Assembly (NCBI RefSeq): GCF_026210795.1 | Contig: NC_089444.1 | Span: forward strand, 4,268,501 to 4,332,500 | DNA: 64,000 nucleotides | From: Rhizophagus irregularis | Lineage: Eukaryota > Glomeromycota > Glomeromycetes > Glomerales > Glomeraceae | Reading direction: 5' to 3' | Shown: positions 1-11,191 of the stretch, piece by piece | Numbering within the stretch: position 1 is the first letter of the stretch | Layout of the letters: every line of letters starts with the position of its first letter | Made by a program: the position numbers and the translations under genes | The notes under the pieces: model-generated | The model's input: the letters and a program-made list of their open reading frames with translations, nothing else | Databases searched by the model: none | Told to the model about the DNA's origin: nothing

Positions 1-2061
1 ATTTAATGAATTTCTATCAATAATGCGTGATACTAATAAGAAGCACGCTCTAACGAAATTTGCTAAAATTTTCCTATCAGATTCATCTAAAAGATCCCAA
101 AGAATCGGTGTAGCATAAATCATGATGAAGGATCTCCATTGATCGGCTGTAAATGCGGAAAATCCATCTCCAGTTGCTATATTATCAGGAACTCTCCCTA
201 AATCGGCGGGTATTTTGATTCTTTTTGCCCGTTTTTCGATTAATTCGAGGTCAGATTTTGTTAATTTTCCGTTTTCAATCCATAGTCGCTTCACAATCCA
301 ACGAGTAATCCCGAGAAAAAGACAGTGCATCGGATCCACAATTAGGTGCCTAATCGGATTGAAATAAGGAAGCCTCAACATTTCTGACCAGCGTACATGT
401 GTATCAGAAACATGTTGTTTTCTTTCTTCATTGGATATGCAGCTCAGCCAACCTTCAGCATTACGTCGATGTTCATCTACACTTCGCTCTCTAAACCATT
501 CTCCTATATTATCAAATTCCCCGAAGTTTGGCCTTTTGTTATCACCATTTCTTTCAGCGCGTTTATAGCATCTATGGCAGCCAACTAATGCCGATATGTG
601 GCCACACAATTTTCGCGCCGCGGGGATATCGTTTGAACAGCAAATGACGGCTAATCTGATTCTCTTTCCTGTTGGATGTTTTGATGACACTGGTAAGTCA
701 AAACCATGCCAAAATTCTAGCAATACATCAACTATCGGGGCAAGGTAATGGTTTATATGGTGTAATTTAACTTCTGTGGGTCCCGGTAGTAGACCAAGTG
801 TGAGCATGTATTCCTTCTTGAATCTAATATCACGAGGAAGATTACAGATAACGCCATAAATCACACCACAACTATAAGTTCTCGAATCAAATGGCTGGAA
901 CCAGTCCAGGTTTAACATTATTCCCAGATGAGTATCTGCTGTTTCTGGGGCAAAAAATGGCGAAGGATCTGGGATATCATGTTGTGAGGGAAAAGTTTTC
1001 CAAATATCGCCGTCATAAATATCAAACATTAACCCTTGATTAACACTCCGATTTGTCCATTTTCGTAAAAGCTCTTCAAAACCTGCTCGTTGATACAATG
1101 CAACTAGCTGTGTCTTTAAGCATGGTAGAGGGTAAATCATTATCGGCCGCCAAATATATCCTTTAGATATTGGTACCTTTTTTAATAAGACTGTATTGCA
1201 AGATTTTTGTTGACTCTTTATCGGATGATTTGGGAACTCGACATTGTTGCATCTTGTGCTGGAGTCGGCTGAGCTTTTGGAAATGACTTCTGTTGGATTG
1301 AATAATTTATTACATTGGGGACATACTGCATAAGTATTTGATTTTTTAATAAATCCCATTAGTTTTTTTGCCATATAGGCAGATGAAGGAAAATTTTCAA
1401 ATCTATTCTTATCGATTTCCAATAAAACCAACTTGAAAAATTTAATTAACGCGTCGATTGCCGAATCGGATAGCTGGAATCTTGTTTGATACTTAAAAAT
1501 CCAAAGTAAAATCCATGTATCACTAAAGTTCACGCGTATATTAGAAGTTTCGACAGTATCATCAAAATCGGGAGCAGAAAATTGCTTCATAGTTAATGCT
1601 TCATCATCATCTGATAGCGTTTCATCATCAATTGGCCGAAAATCTTCATCACTATATTGTTGATCAACTTCTGCCGGGTTAATAAATTGATGCCTGGCAT
1701 GCCTAGCATCACGATTTTTAAGCGTTTCATCATCAATTGGCAGAAAATCTTCATCACTATATTGTTGGCAAGCTTCTGCCGGGTTAATAAATTGAAGCCT
1801 GGCATGCCTGCCATCACGATTTTTAATAGTTGCAGGATTCGATCCTGAAACTTTCCTTTTCTTTTTATCAGGTTCTTCCATTGCCAGCCGCAACTTTTCC
1901 TCCTTTGCATAGTGTTTTTCTCTCGTTCTCGACTCAGTCCACTTACCATTGCATTTTTTGCAGTTGCATGGCACTTGTGGTCTTACTTTCGTAGTTTTTG
2001 AAGCTACCGGTATAGATAATTGGTTTTTTTTAGATTGACCAACTGTTGTTTGTTCTCGCAT
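1..2061 (-). CDS. Tnp2-type transposase, partial (runs off left edge)
   Basis: Reading down from the ATG at 2061 the frame is open to the window edge, at least 687 codons, with no stop. The N-terminus has a Cys cluster (CNCKKC) typical of this transposon group, then an acidic linker with an internal duplication. The core has the Tnp2 hallmarks: CPQCNKLF, LNLDWFQPFDS, ICNLPRDIRF, LGLLPGP, a C-x2-C-type segment around GCHRC, and DPMHCLFLGI. Tnp2 proteins catalyse cut-and-paste movement of CACTA/EnSpm-like elements. The same protein type is encoded by the split plus-strand gene that starts near 4398, and the two align well in these motifs. It lies back-to-back with the four-exon gene starting near 2728. 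The family call is firm; whether the gene is complete cannot be judged because the 3' end is outside the window. Confidence 0.88.
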   Translation of the reverse strand, partial: MREQTTVGQSKKNQLSIPVASKTTKVRPQVPCNCKKCNGKWTESRTREKHYAKEEKLRLAMEEPDKKKRKVSGSNPATIKNRDGRHARLQFINPAEACQQYSDEDFLPIDDETLKNRDARHARHQFINPAEVDQQYSDEDFRPIDDETLSDDDEALTMKQFSAPDFDDTVETSNIRVNFSDTWILLWIFKYQTRFQLSDSAIDALIKFFKLVLLEIDKNRFENFPSSAYMAKKLMGFIKKSNTYAVCPQCNKLFNPTEVISKSSADSSTRCNNVEFPNHPIKSQQKSCNTVLLKKVPISKGYIWRPIMIYPLPCLKTQLVALYQRAGFEELLRKWTNRSVNQGLMFDIYDGDIWKTFPSQHDIPDPSPFFAPETADTHLGIMLNLDWFQPFDSRTYSCGVIYGVICNLPRDIRFKKEYMLTLGLLPGPTEVKLHHINHYLAPIVDVLLEFWHGFDLPVSSKHPTGKRIRLAVICCSNDIPAARKLCGHISALVGCHRCYKRAERNGDNKRPNFGEFDNIGEWFRERSVDEHRRNAEGWLSCISNEERKQHVSDTHVRWSEMLRLPYFNPIRHLIVDPMHCLFLGITRWIVKRLWIENGKLTKSDLELIEKRAKRIKIPADLGRVPDNIATGDGFSAFTADQWRSFIMIYATPILWDLLDESDRKILANFVRACFLLVSRIIDRNSLN
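1621..1830. repeat. 105-bp in-frame tandem duplication inside Tnp2 linker
   Basis: Positions 1621-1725 and 1726-1830 are near-identical 105-bp units, so the transposase gains a second 35-residue copy of a segment with NRD..RHAR and INPAE. A few substitutions separate the copies. The duplication keeps the frame. Confidence 0.9.
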
Positions 2062-2727
2062 CTTTAAATATAATGTGACTGAAAAATTAAAAAATGCGCG
2101 TTTACCCAATACGATGGTATACGCGGCATAACCTATTTAGGATAAATTAAATGATGTCACATACTCTCTCCCTACCGATAAATATAAACACGTAAATAAA
2201 AAGAAATTTTTTTTCACTTTAGCTGGTCTCCACTTCTCCACTCTCCACCTTTTGAAGTCTTTTCCGCCGAAATGGGCGACAAGGTTAGGAAAGACCACAA
2301 CAAAAAAGAAAGAGCTATGATAACTCAGGGACGTCATCCATGTGCAGACAAAAACCGCCAACCAAAGTCCAAAAAATATAGCACGGAAGAATCGTAATAT
2401 TAATAATATATTCTTAATTATTGTTTTGCGAATATTTCGTTATTTCGTTCGAATATTTATTTGAATATTTATTTGAATATTTATTTGAATACAAATTTAT
2501 TAATAAAAAGAAGACGCGCACACGAGAGACGTAAAAACGAATATTATCACCCATCTTCTTGTCCGTCGGACTCAGAAGAACAATTATCAATACGTAGGAG
2601 AGAGAACCGACAAGCAGGTTAATGTTTAATTAGAATTTAGAAGTCTTTTGACCTTTTTACTTTGTATCACTTTACACTACTTTACACTCCTAACTCGTAT
2701 ACATGTAATACGTTGATGCTGACTTAA
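2062..2727. promoter_or_regulatory. divergent intergenic region between transposase and plus-strand gene
   Basis: About 670 bp between two head-to-head genes, so it should hold both promoters. I see a run of ATTTGAATATTT repeats at about 2440-2495 and AT-rich sequence, but no convincing TATA box or other motif. The region 2100-2360 shows no coding signal in agreement with its neighbours. Confidence 0.4.
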
Positions 2728-3904
2728 TTGGAAAATTACGAACATGAAGTTGCGGGAACTTCTTACCATGTAACAAGTGATTCAGAATCGGCTTCCGGTG
2801 ACAAATCTGGTAATTCTGAGACCTTTGATGACGAATCTGGTAATGCTGATAGCGAATCGACTTCTGACGATCCCGATTCGATCTCTGACGATAGTGATTC
2901 CGATTCCAATTTTATTCCAAAATATTATTTTTCAAAAGACAAAATGCCACACGATCTTCGGGAGGCCTTGAGAGTAAGTGAAAGTTTAATTTATTATTGA
3001 AATTGTTAATTAATGTTGTTATTCGCAATTTAGCTGGAAGTGAAATGGCTATTAAGCCGGTTCCCGGATGAAGATAAGCTTAACCTTAATGAAACGTTTG
3101 AACAACAATCGGACCACGTGAATGAAATTATTGTACCGGCAATTATGGAATCATTAAATAAAACGATATTTCCAGTCGCCAATAAAGTTGTATACAGCAT
3201 GATACATTCATTACACCGACACCGACGAGAAGAATACAAACTTAAAAAAAGATCACCAGAATTCATAGACAAGCAAAATCGAAGACGACACTCCAATAGC
3301 CGAAGAAATTCAGTAAATATTATTAATTTCTGTCTTATTCTGTAGTAATTTAGTTTGTTTTATATACACTTTTTTTTTACAGAAACAAAAAAATAGGGCA
3401 AAAATGATTAATCACTTACGAAGGGTAGGCGATCCACTAATTCGGAAATTCAATAACGAACACCTGCAGCCAGTCATTAATCATAGTGCATATCACTCCC
3501 CCGAAATTTCCGAAACGGATGAAGAGAATCCATCCGGAAAAAGAAAAATAGTGATAAGAGATTTCAAATGGCGGTCGTCAACTGTAAGTAATGTCTTGAA
3601 ATTAATAACAATTAGCATAAATACTAACCATTTTTTTTCTTCTTATGCTAAGTGTCGTATATTTTTACGAAATTACATAGATCAGAAGATTTCTGAAAAG
3701 TCGAAGGTTCCTAAGAAGAGAAAATATGTTTATGATAACGAAAATTTTTATGACAAGGAAGAAGAGAAACCCTGCAATGCTCCTAAATGGACTTGTACCA
3801 AATATAAAGGTATATTAAAAACACACATTAACGATGCCTGCGGCCGTCAGTTTGGCAACGAATTACCATCAAGACCGAACGAATTAAATGACAATGAAAT
3901 TTAA
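2728..3904 (+). CDS. four-exon gene of unknown function, probable transposon accessory protein
   Basis: Four exons join in phase: about 2728-2973, 3034-3312, 3383-3583 and 3653-3904. Each intron has GT donors (GTAAGT, GTAAAT) and AG acceptors; the last has an ACTAAC branch point. The product is hydrophilic: an acidic Ser/Asp/Glu-rich N-terminus, a middle segment ending in basic RRR motifs, then a lysine/acid-rich tail with CNAPKWTCTKYK and a stop at 3902. No ATG lies in frame in exon 1 (a stop sits at 2725), so the true start is probably in an unseen upstream exon. The head-to-head layout with a Tnp2 gene recalls the second protein of CACTA elements (TnpA-like). I recognise no domain, so the function is inference. 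Confidence 0.6.
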
Positions 3905-4397
3905 TTTCTTAATGTGATTTGTTAAATTAGAAAAGTTAGATTATAGCTCATATTGATTGTTAAAATTAAAATAAATAAAAATCAGTATCATTTAGATTAA
4001 TTAAATATCAATTCATATATCAATGTATTAATAATAACCGATTTATGCTGTTGATTATTGAGTTCTGTTTATTTCCTATTTTCAATTAAATTGCTCGAAT
4101 ATTGACTAAATTGTGCCGGTTAAAAAAGTGCCCGATTAATGACGAAATCTTGCCGGTTAAAAAAAAGTGCCCGATTAATGACGAAATCTTGCCTAAGTTA
4201 AAAAGTGTCCGATTAATGACGAAATTGTGCCGGTTAAAAAGCGTCCGATTAATGACGAAATTGTGCCGATTTCCGCCATAAATTTACAGCAATCGGTAAT
4301 CACGCCGATTCAAAGTAATTTGAATAATCAGCATTAATCAGTAAATGATCGGCATTAATCGGATAGTCCGATTATTAACTGATTGATATCCGATCAC
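3905..4397. repeat. short subterminal-type repeats
   Basis: Four copies of CCGATTAATGACGAAAT, each with a CCGGTTAAAAA-like leader, lie at about 4105-4270. They are followed by several AATCGGCATTAATCGG-like inverted motifs to about 4400. CACTA-like elements carry such motifs near their ends, so this may be the right terminus of the element encoding the Tnp2 gene at 1-2061. No gene is seen here. Confidence 0.55.
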
Positions 4398-4721
4398 ATG
4401 CCGATTTTTAATCATTTGACCTGTGATACATTGTCTATAGGCAGTGAATCAGATAATGATCCAATTTCTGGAATTTCTGAAATTTTTGAAGACTATTCAC
4501 CACCTAGTTATGAACCATTTCAAAACCCACCATATTTAGAATCGAATTATGATCGATTTTTATGGATTTTACTTTGGATAATGAACTTTCGAACAAGATT
4601 CAATATCGCAGAGACAGCTACTGAGACTCTAATAAAATTTATGAAATTGGCCCTGTGCGAGTTCAGTAGTGACGATTTTAATGATTTCCCAGATTCGCTT
4701 TACTTAACAAGAAAGAAGCTT
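4398..4721 (+). pseudogene. Tnp2-type transposase, N-terminal piece (first of three)
   Basis: The frame from ATG 4398 encodes an acidic N-terminus, then WILLWIMNFRTRFNIAE and a KKL segment. These match the same position of the minus-strand Tnp2 protein at 1-2061 (WILLWIFKYQTRFQLSD). Compared with that copy the Cys-rich N-terminus is missing, so the true start may be upstream or lost. The reading frame stops right after the KKL codons because a 9.5 kb element begins at 4722. The continuation is at 14254. Confidence 0.75.
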
Positions 4722-4739
4722 CATCAGGAAATTTTATAG

Positions 4740-5290
4740 CGCGAAAAATTGCGTAAGTTTACGATTTTGTAAGTTTATGAAAGTTTATGGCATAATATTT
4801 CGAAAAATTTCAAAATATTACGTAAGTTTACAATTTCGTAAGATTTATGTGATATTACGGTTAAAATATTACGTAAGTTTACAATATCGTAAGATTTACG
4901 CAATATTACGGTCAAAATATTCTGCAAATTTACGAAACTGTAAACCTGCGTAATATTACGGTTGAAATATTTCGAAAATTTACGAAACTGTAAACCTGCG
5001 TAATATTACGGTTGAAATATTTCGAAAATTTACGAAACTGTAAACCTGCGTAATATTACGGTTGAAATATTTCGAAAATTTACGAGACTGTAAATCTGCG
5101 TAATATTACGGTTAAAATATTTCGAAAATTTACGAGACTGTAAACCTGCATAATATTACGTTTGAAATATTTCGAAAATTTACGAGACTGTAAACCTGCG
5201 TAATATTACGGTTGAAATATTTCGAAAATTTACGAGACTGTAAACCTGCGTAATATTCCGTTTCAAAAATTTACGAGATTGTAAACTGCG
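4740..5290. repeat. 50-bp tandem repeats, left subterminal
   Basis: About seven imperfect copies of a 50-bp unit containing TTACGAAACTGTAAACCTGC and GGTTGAAATATTTCG, with more diverged copies before 4920. Related but inverted sequence fills 13760-14235 at the other end of the element. Confidence 0.85.
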
Positions 5291-5657
5291 TATGCAGTAG
5301 AACGTATACAAGGGGCATGTGATACTATTGAATAATCAAAAATAATATAAACACCTTTTCTTTTATATAAACACCTTTTTTTTAAGTTTGGGAAAGCAAA
5401 TTTATTTTTATTTACGAATTTTTTATTATTTACAATTTTTATGTTAAAAATTAAAGTAAATTCTAATTTTTATTATAACTTAATAAAAAAATATACATTT
5501 GATACTTGTTCGCTACTATTTTATAAAATAGTACCCAGGCTGTACGGCGTGGACGTCAGTATCAGTCACAGCCCAAAAAAAAAACGTGAGTCTCCAGCCG
5601 ATATTTGGTATGGACTGGGCCTAGCTACTCACTTAATAAATAAAAAAATAAAAATAA

Positions 5658-6298
5658 TTATCTTCTACGATACGTAGGTAAGTTTCTCCTTCTCCTACGA
5701 TCGTCACGCGTATCTAAAATTGATCAAATTTATCAAATTTAAAATGTGAACGTAAAATAGAATGTAATATTAATTATAAAATTTTATTATAGTATAATTA
5801 CCCGGCCTCTCCCAAAATCTCGTTCTAAATTCGCGATAATATCTTTGGCCGGTACGCGTCCACAGCCGCCGCCCAGGCCGATCAGGGGTACCATTACGAT
5901 AAAGGACATAGTTCTAAATATCAAAATCAGTTTGAATATTCGGTAAATACATTTAATTTAAATGAATGTAATTTTATTTATTTACTTACATGGTAATCCC
6001 TGACGAGGTTCCTCCACTTTTGGCTGCACTGTTGCCCGGAAACCCTCGTTCGAAATATTCTATTTATTCTGATTCAATTAAATGGATTGGTTAATTTGAA
6101 TTTAAATTCTTTCTTAAAGAAAATTATAGATATTAGTCATATGAACCTATTGGCAACAGAGTCCCAAAAATCATGGCGGCTTCTACCATTAATATTATGG
6201 TAGGCGCGGTTTCTGTCGCGGCGTATGTCGACAAGTTCGTCCATCATAGCCCAGTTCCAATGGACGTTATAGGAACGACGACGTGTTTGGCGAGGCAT
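5658..6298 (-). CDS. Myb/SANT-like DNA-binding protein, four exons
   Basis: Start ATG at 6298. Exons 6298-6147, 6068-5990, 5913-5802 and 5713-5658 join in phase to give 132 residues. The first donor (GTTCAT) is weak; the others are GTAAGT and GTAATT. The protein has a basic start (MPRQTRRR), then a trihelix/Myb-SANT-like fold: W..MMDELVDIRRDRN, DFWDSVANR, GQQCSQKWRNLVRDY, then a basic tail (DDRRRRRN). Such proteins bind DNA; in several transposon groups a Myb-like protein works with the transposase. It is the only gene belonging to the 9.5 kb element around it. The splice model is mine; the domain call rests on the spacing of W, F/W and W. Confidence 0.68.
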
Positions 6299-6807
6299 TA
6301 TTAGATTTGATTTTATTTTTATAATTTGATTTTGGGATGAGTAAAAATTTGAAAGAAAGTCGTAAAATGTCACTTTAAATAAAATTTGAACAATACCTCT
6401 TTGGTTTGATTTTATTTCTCGTTTCAATTAAAATTTAATTTATTAGACTTTTCATCATTAAACATATTAATTAAATCTCATGCGGATATGGATTATCTAA
6501 ATATAAATATCATGATTCTAAATATAGATATAAATCACTTAATTTATTTTAATTTTTTTTTAAAAAAAAATCTTAGTTTGATTTCAATTAAAAATAATTA
6601 AAAATCATGTACATGTTTTGGTTATTTAAATATAAATATCAATATATTATATTTAAAAATAAAACAATTTATTATTAGCACATTCTATTGAATTTTTAAA
6701 AAAAAATCATCAATATATCATATTTAAAAATAAAACAATTATATTCTGATTAAATATTTTGCGTACATTTCTTAAAAAAAATCATAAAAAAAATCTTGTA
6801 CGTCGTA
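6299..6807. other. AT-rich spacer without a gene
   Basis: Upstream of the Myb-like gene, up to the left end of the Plavaka-like element. A short direct duplication (ATCAATATATCATATTTAAAA and neighbours) occurs at about 6640-6740. No coding signal. Confidence 0.5.
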
Positions 6808-7008
6808 CATGCAATTACTAAATATCATCCCCTTGTGATAAATAAAAAATTACGCAACACAAATTCAACACAAACTCAACACAAATTTAACAAATTTAAC
6901 GAAATTTGGCCAAAATTAACAAATTTTTTACCAGAATTATCAACACAAATTGAACACAAATTTCAGTCACGATTTATTTATGTCACGCCCGTGTTGTTAA
7001 TAATTAAA
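6808..7008 (+). repeat. left terminal inverted repeat of Plavaka-like element
   Basis: Matches the reverse complement of 12685-12886 at most positions. It contains several CAACACAAA motifs that may serve as transposase binding sites, as subterminal repeats do in CACTA elements. Confidence 0.85.
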
Positions 7009-7109
7009 TAAATAAATCTGCATTTTATTTATGATATGGAAAACGTGACCATAAATTCTTTTAAGGATATAATTTTATTAAAATAAATCAAAACTCCTAT
7101 ATCAAGTGA

Positions 7110-10091
7110 CTAAAAAATATATTTATTTACGAAATATTCATTTTGTTTATCAAATCGGGGTACTATGTGAACGACACCATGTATAGACTCTATAGCTACA
7201 AAGTTATATAATTCTATCAATTTTAAGTGAGGACATCCATATAAATATGGGTTCCTTTTAGATTTAAAATCGTACCATTGAATTAATGCGAGATTTAGCG
7301 GTGGGTCTGTTAATACTTCTGCTAACAATAAGGCCTATAAATAATAAATATTTATTAATACTTTTATAATAAATTATTACATAAATTGGAAAAATACCTG
7401 TCCATAACAAAGTCCTTTGTCTGATATATAATCATTTGATTCTTCAGAATCCATTGAAATAGCTATGTCGCTAAACCATACTTTATTATGATACCTGTTT
7501 GTAGCACGCATTATGGCACCATTTTCCAGTGTTACCGATCCGTATATGTTTATTCGGGTTTCACCAATAATTGTGAAACCATCAAGTAAATCTAGATATG
7601 AATCCAGACAACTTATAAATCTAGCAAAACCAGTCTGCATTTTATTGTCTACGGAATCTTTTTTTTCATTAAAAAATGTATTTGCATCTTGTAAAGAGAA
7701 TTCAAAGAGTCTTGCAGAAAATTTACAAGTGCGAGGTGTTTTTACCGGATTCACTGAATGTTGAGACATTCTAATAGATATTGCTTGACGTTTTATCTAT
7801 TAATTTAATTTCCATCTTAAGTTATATAATAAATATATACAATAAATAAAATTTTCAAATACTTACAGTTCGTAAAATCTGAGGTTTGACATCTTTTTTA
7901 TTGCTAATTCGGTAGGGTATTTTAACGAAATATTTGTGAAGACTTTCGTAAGTTTCTGTAGTATAGCCATTTATTGCGCCATAAGATCGTATTGAGTCAA
8001 TAATATGATAAACCCATGAATGCAATTTAGGTAACTTCAAATTGGAAGGAGAAACAAATTTAAAAGCCTTGACAAACATCCGGGCCCATCTATGTATTGC
8101 ATTCTAAAACTTAAATGTTAATTTAATTTATTTAATTTAAATTTTCAATTTTACTAAAATTTTAATACATACATTAAATTCCTCCAAGTCACTTTCACTA
8201 AATTCTTCATATCTACTTAAAATATACATTTCATTCCAATATTCGTACAATTTCGTAAGATCATCATTATTTACAAAATTATCTACTTCATTGTTATTTT
8301 CATCATATAAATTATCAATAACAAATATCATGACTTTCATCAAACTTCGATATTCATTAGCAGTTAATCTTGCAATTGACTGCAGTCCATTGGAAAAAAT
8401 TTTAATGGCGGGAAAACGTGGGATTGCTGCTAGACGGCGATCTACTTCTTCAACTAATTTATTACCATTAACATGTTGCAATTTTAAGATATCGCACGTG
8501 AAGATAATTTGATAACGAAATAAACCTAAATCTAAATGATGCATTCTGTCAGGAACAGTAGCCAAGTAGATATTTATATTCCTTGATAATATAAATATTT
8601 ATAATTAATAGATATATATGTTATTATAATTATTTCTACTTTTGCATACTTACGGTAAATCCCAAAAAAAATTATGTACAGATTCTATGCAAACAGATCT
8701 TTGTGTATCATTTTCAAAATGTTTACGCATTTCATCATGAGTTCTTAGTATTACATCGTTAACCGATAAGTCTATATTTGCAAGATTTTCCCTTTTAACT
8801 AAACAGGAGTGACATGGAAGGTTTGAATTGGAGGATTTATAAACTAAACAAAACTTGCGGCCTCCGGCCAATCTGCAATAATAGTTGAAACTCTAGGATA
8901 AAACCAGGTATTTTCATTATTTATAAAAAGGTCTATACCATCTTTTAATAAAATAATAGGTTCTAGTAAATGACGTAAAGATTTATGAAAGGTATCACGA
9001 ACCAGATCTTTATTTGCAGCTTCTAAAATTGGTAAATATCCCAAAAGTTGCTTTGCATCCTGTTTATTACGACGCCATATTGGGATATTACCTAATGTAA
9101 TATATATTGGATGCAATTGACTTTTTCCTAATGTATCTGTAGTTGTTGCATCTGAATATAAAATAATTGATAATAATTTGGAACCAGTAGGTAAGGATTC
9201 TTGCGTAGTTTTCCACCATTTTCCAGTGTTTTGTTCACTGTAAATACTTTCTCTATTATACTATAAAATAATATAAATAAATTAAAATAAATATTATTTA
9301 AATTATTGAATTAACTAATATTTACTATTTACCTCATAGTTTTCGTAAGATAGCGCAAAATTTTGTGTTATGTCAGGAACAGTTAAGATATTTTTGATGC
9401 ACTGTATTAAGTTTTGATAATAAAGAAAATAATCTTTATCTTTATGTTTTGTTATAAGAACTTTACTAAATTCTAAATTAGAAAACTTCATATTATTCAT
9501 AAATGCTCGTCCCTGTTCGATATTTTTTGGTAATGGTGATTCTGTAAGATTTGAATGTTTATTAAAAAAACGTATTATTTCATTACCACCTTTATTGTTT
9601 ATTTTATATTTCGTTACTAATAACATTAGATCTTTATAAGCATCATTAGGAAATTCTGTGCAAGTTTTGGTATTGAGATTTTTGGGTTCTTCAAAAATTT
9701 CAGGCTCTTCAGATGAATCTAATATATTTTCAAAGTTACTATCTTCAAGGCTCATCTCTGATATTGCACTTCCAATACTGTCAAATGACATATTTTGTAC
9801 ATTATTATCATCATTCACCTAAAATTATAAACCAAAATGAGTTAGTATAATTTGAGCTTTTTCTTTAAAAAGAATAATCTGGAATAACATAATTACCTCA
9901 ACTTTATCATTTTCATATTCACTACTTAGATTACTTCTTGTATCCATTTCACTGCTATATTTTTCACTATCATTATTATCATCATCATCTTCTACTTCTA
10001 CTTCTACATTTTTTAAGCATTTTTGGGCGTGTTGAGTATATGCAAAGCGTTGACTGAATATTCGCATACAAAGGGGGCATTTGAAACTCAT
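7110..10091 (-). CDS. Plavaka-like transposase with C2H2 zinc finger, seven exons, one frameshift
   Basis: Exons 10091-9897, 9818-9333, 9260-8654, 8581-8173, 8103-7867, 7796-7398 and 7334-7110 follow GT-AG sites and give about 850 residues. The N-terminus has a C2H2 finger (CPLCMRIFSQRFAYTQH), then an acidic linker. The core holds LYSDATTTDTLGKSQLHPIY, LGNIPIWRR, LLGYLPIL, ADWPEA and CHSCLV. A block RMHHLDLGLFRYQI follows, then SWVYH..DSIRSYG, and the C-terminus ends in AIESIHGVVHIVPRF..NEYFVNKYIF. These are the landmarks of fungal Plavaka transposases (cut-and-paste, CACTA relatives). In exon 3, near 8860-8875, the frame shifts by one base between WPEAASF and FCLVYKSS. Everything else is open. 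The TIRs that flank the pair of genes are its likely substrate. Confidence 0.85.
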
Positions 10092-11191
10092 GTTACTAAA
10101 TTAACGCGTCAAATTTGATGAAAAGTATCAATTCACTATTTAATTTATATGAGATTATGTGTGCTAATAAAATTATATTGCAAATTCATTGTAAAAATTT
10201 AATGAATTAATTGAATGGATTACAATTGATTGAGTTATTTGAATAGACACGACTACGCAAATTTACGCATTAATGAATGGAACTGGCTGTAAGAATCTGG
10301 TGGCTAATATCGCAGAATCATTCGCAATTTTACGCATTATAGCAAAATTTAAAATATGCGAAACACTCAGCAATTTTGCTGTCAGGAACTTGCCGAGTTC
10401 GTGGGTTGGCAAATCTAAAAATAAATGTAACAAGTCTATGATGTACCATATAAATATTGTTTATTATTTTATTTACTATTTCAATTTGCCGGCAACCTGC
10501 CAAGTGAATCCGACAGCAAAAGTGCTGAGTGTTTCACATATTTTGAATTTGCTGTAACGGGCTGTAAGAATTCGGATGGCTTATTCAATCGGCTAATCAT
10601 CTGATAATCAGCCGCAAATTTATTGGCTTAACACGGCAAATCACTTTTACAATAATGGACGGATGATCAGCCACAAATTTATGCGATAATCAGGTTATAA
10701 GCGCTCAAGATCACTATCAATCTGATCAGCCAAATGAGTTCACTGGCTGCAACTTTTTTTTTCCATGCATAAAAGCCCCAACATGTGTAACATGTTATTT
10801 TTTTATAAATTGGATTTGATTAATATTTCGATTGTACTATGTGCTTTTACGAGAGTTTTTTTTAAAGTTCTCTTATGAAAGTGTTACAATATTTTTTCGT
10901 AATATCACGATGCAAAATTTTTGCATTAGTACATTCATTTTTCGTAATATTTCGCATTAGTTCATCCATTTTTCGCAATATTTCGCAAGTTTTTTTTCTT
11001 TTTTAGTATAGAATGGCGGAAATTACCTTATGACAGCTTGCCTCCTTTTTCTGAATTTCTGATTCATGTATTTTCCCCTTTTTCCTCATCCTTTTCGAAT
11101 TTTCTAGTTCACCTTTTTCTCATATATTTCCTCTTTTTTCTCATATATTTCCTCCTTTTTCTCATATTTTCGTTTCAAATTTATTATCATA
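10092..11191. promoter_or_regulatory. divergent promoter region with a snap-back repeat
   Basis: This 1.1 kb lies between the two head-to-head genes of the Plavaka-like element. It includes an inverted repeat (see 10338-10556) and several TTCGTAATATTTCGCA-like repeats at about 10900-10990. A T/C-rich stretch with TTTTCTCATATATTTCC repeats lies at 11115-11170, just before the plus-strand ATG, and may be a fungal pyrimidine-rich promoter tract. No gene is supported. Confidence 0.45.
10338..10556. repeat. inverted repeat, MITE-like snap-back
   Basis: AGCAAAATTTAAAATATG, CGAAACACTCAGCA and TTTTGCTGTC at 10338-10383 pair with GACAGCAAAAGTGCTGAG, TGTTTCACATATTTT and GAATTTGCT at 10520-10556. The flanks carry a direct repeat GGCTGTAAGAAT (about 10285 and 10560), which may be part of the unit or a target duplication. 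Confidence 0.55.

Noticed and set aside
5441-5677. Plus-strand frame of 78 codons
   Set aside because: Antisense to the last exon and 3' flank of the Myb-like gene; no features of its own.
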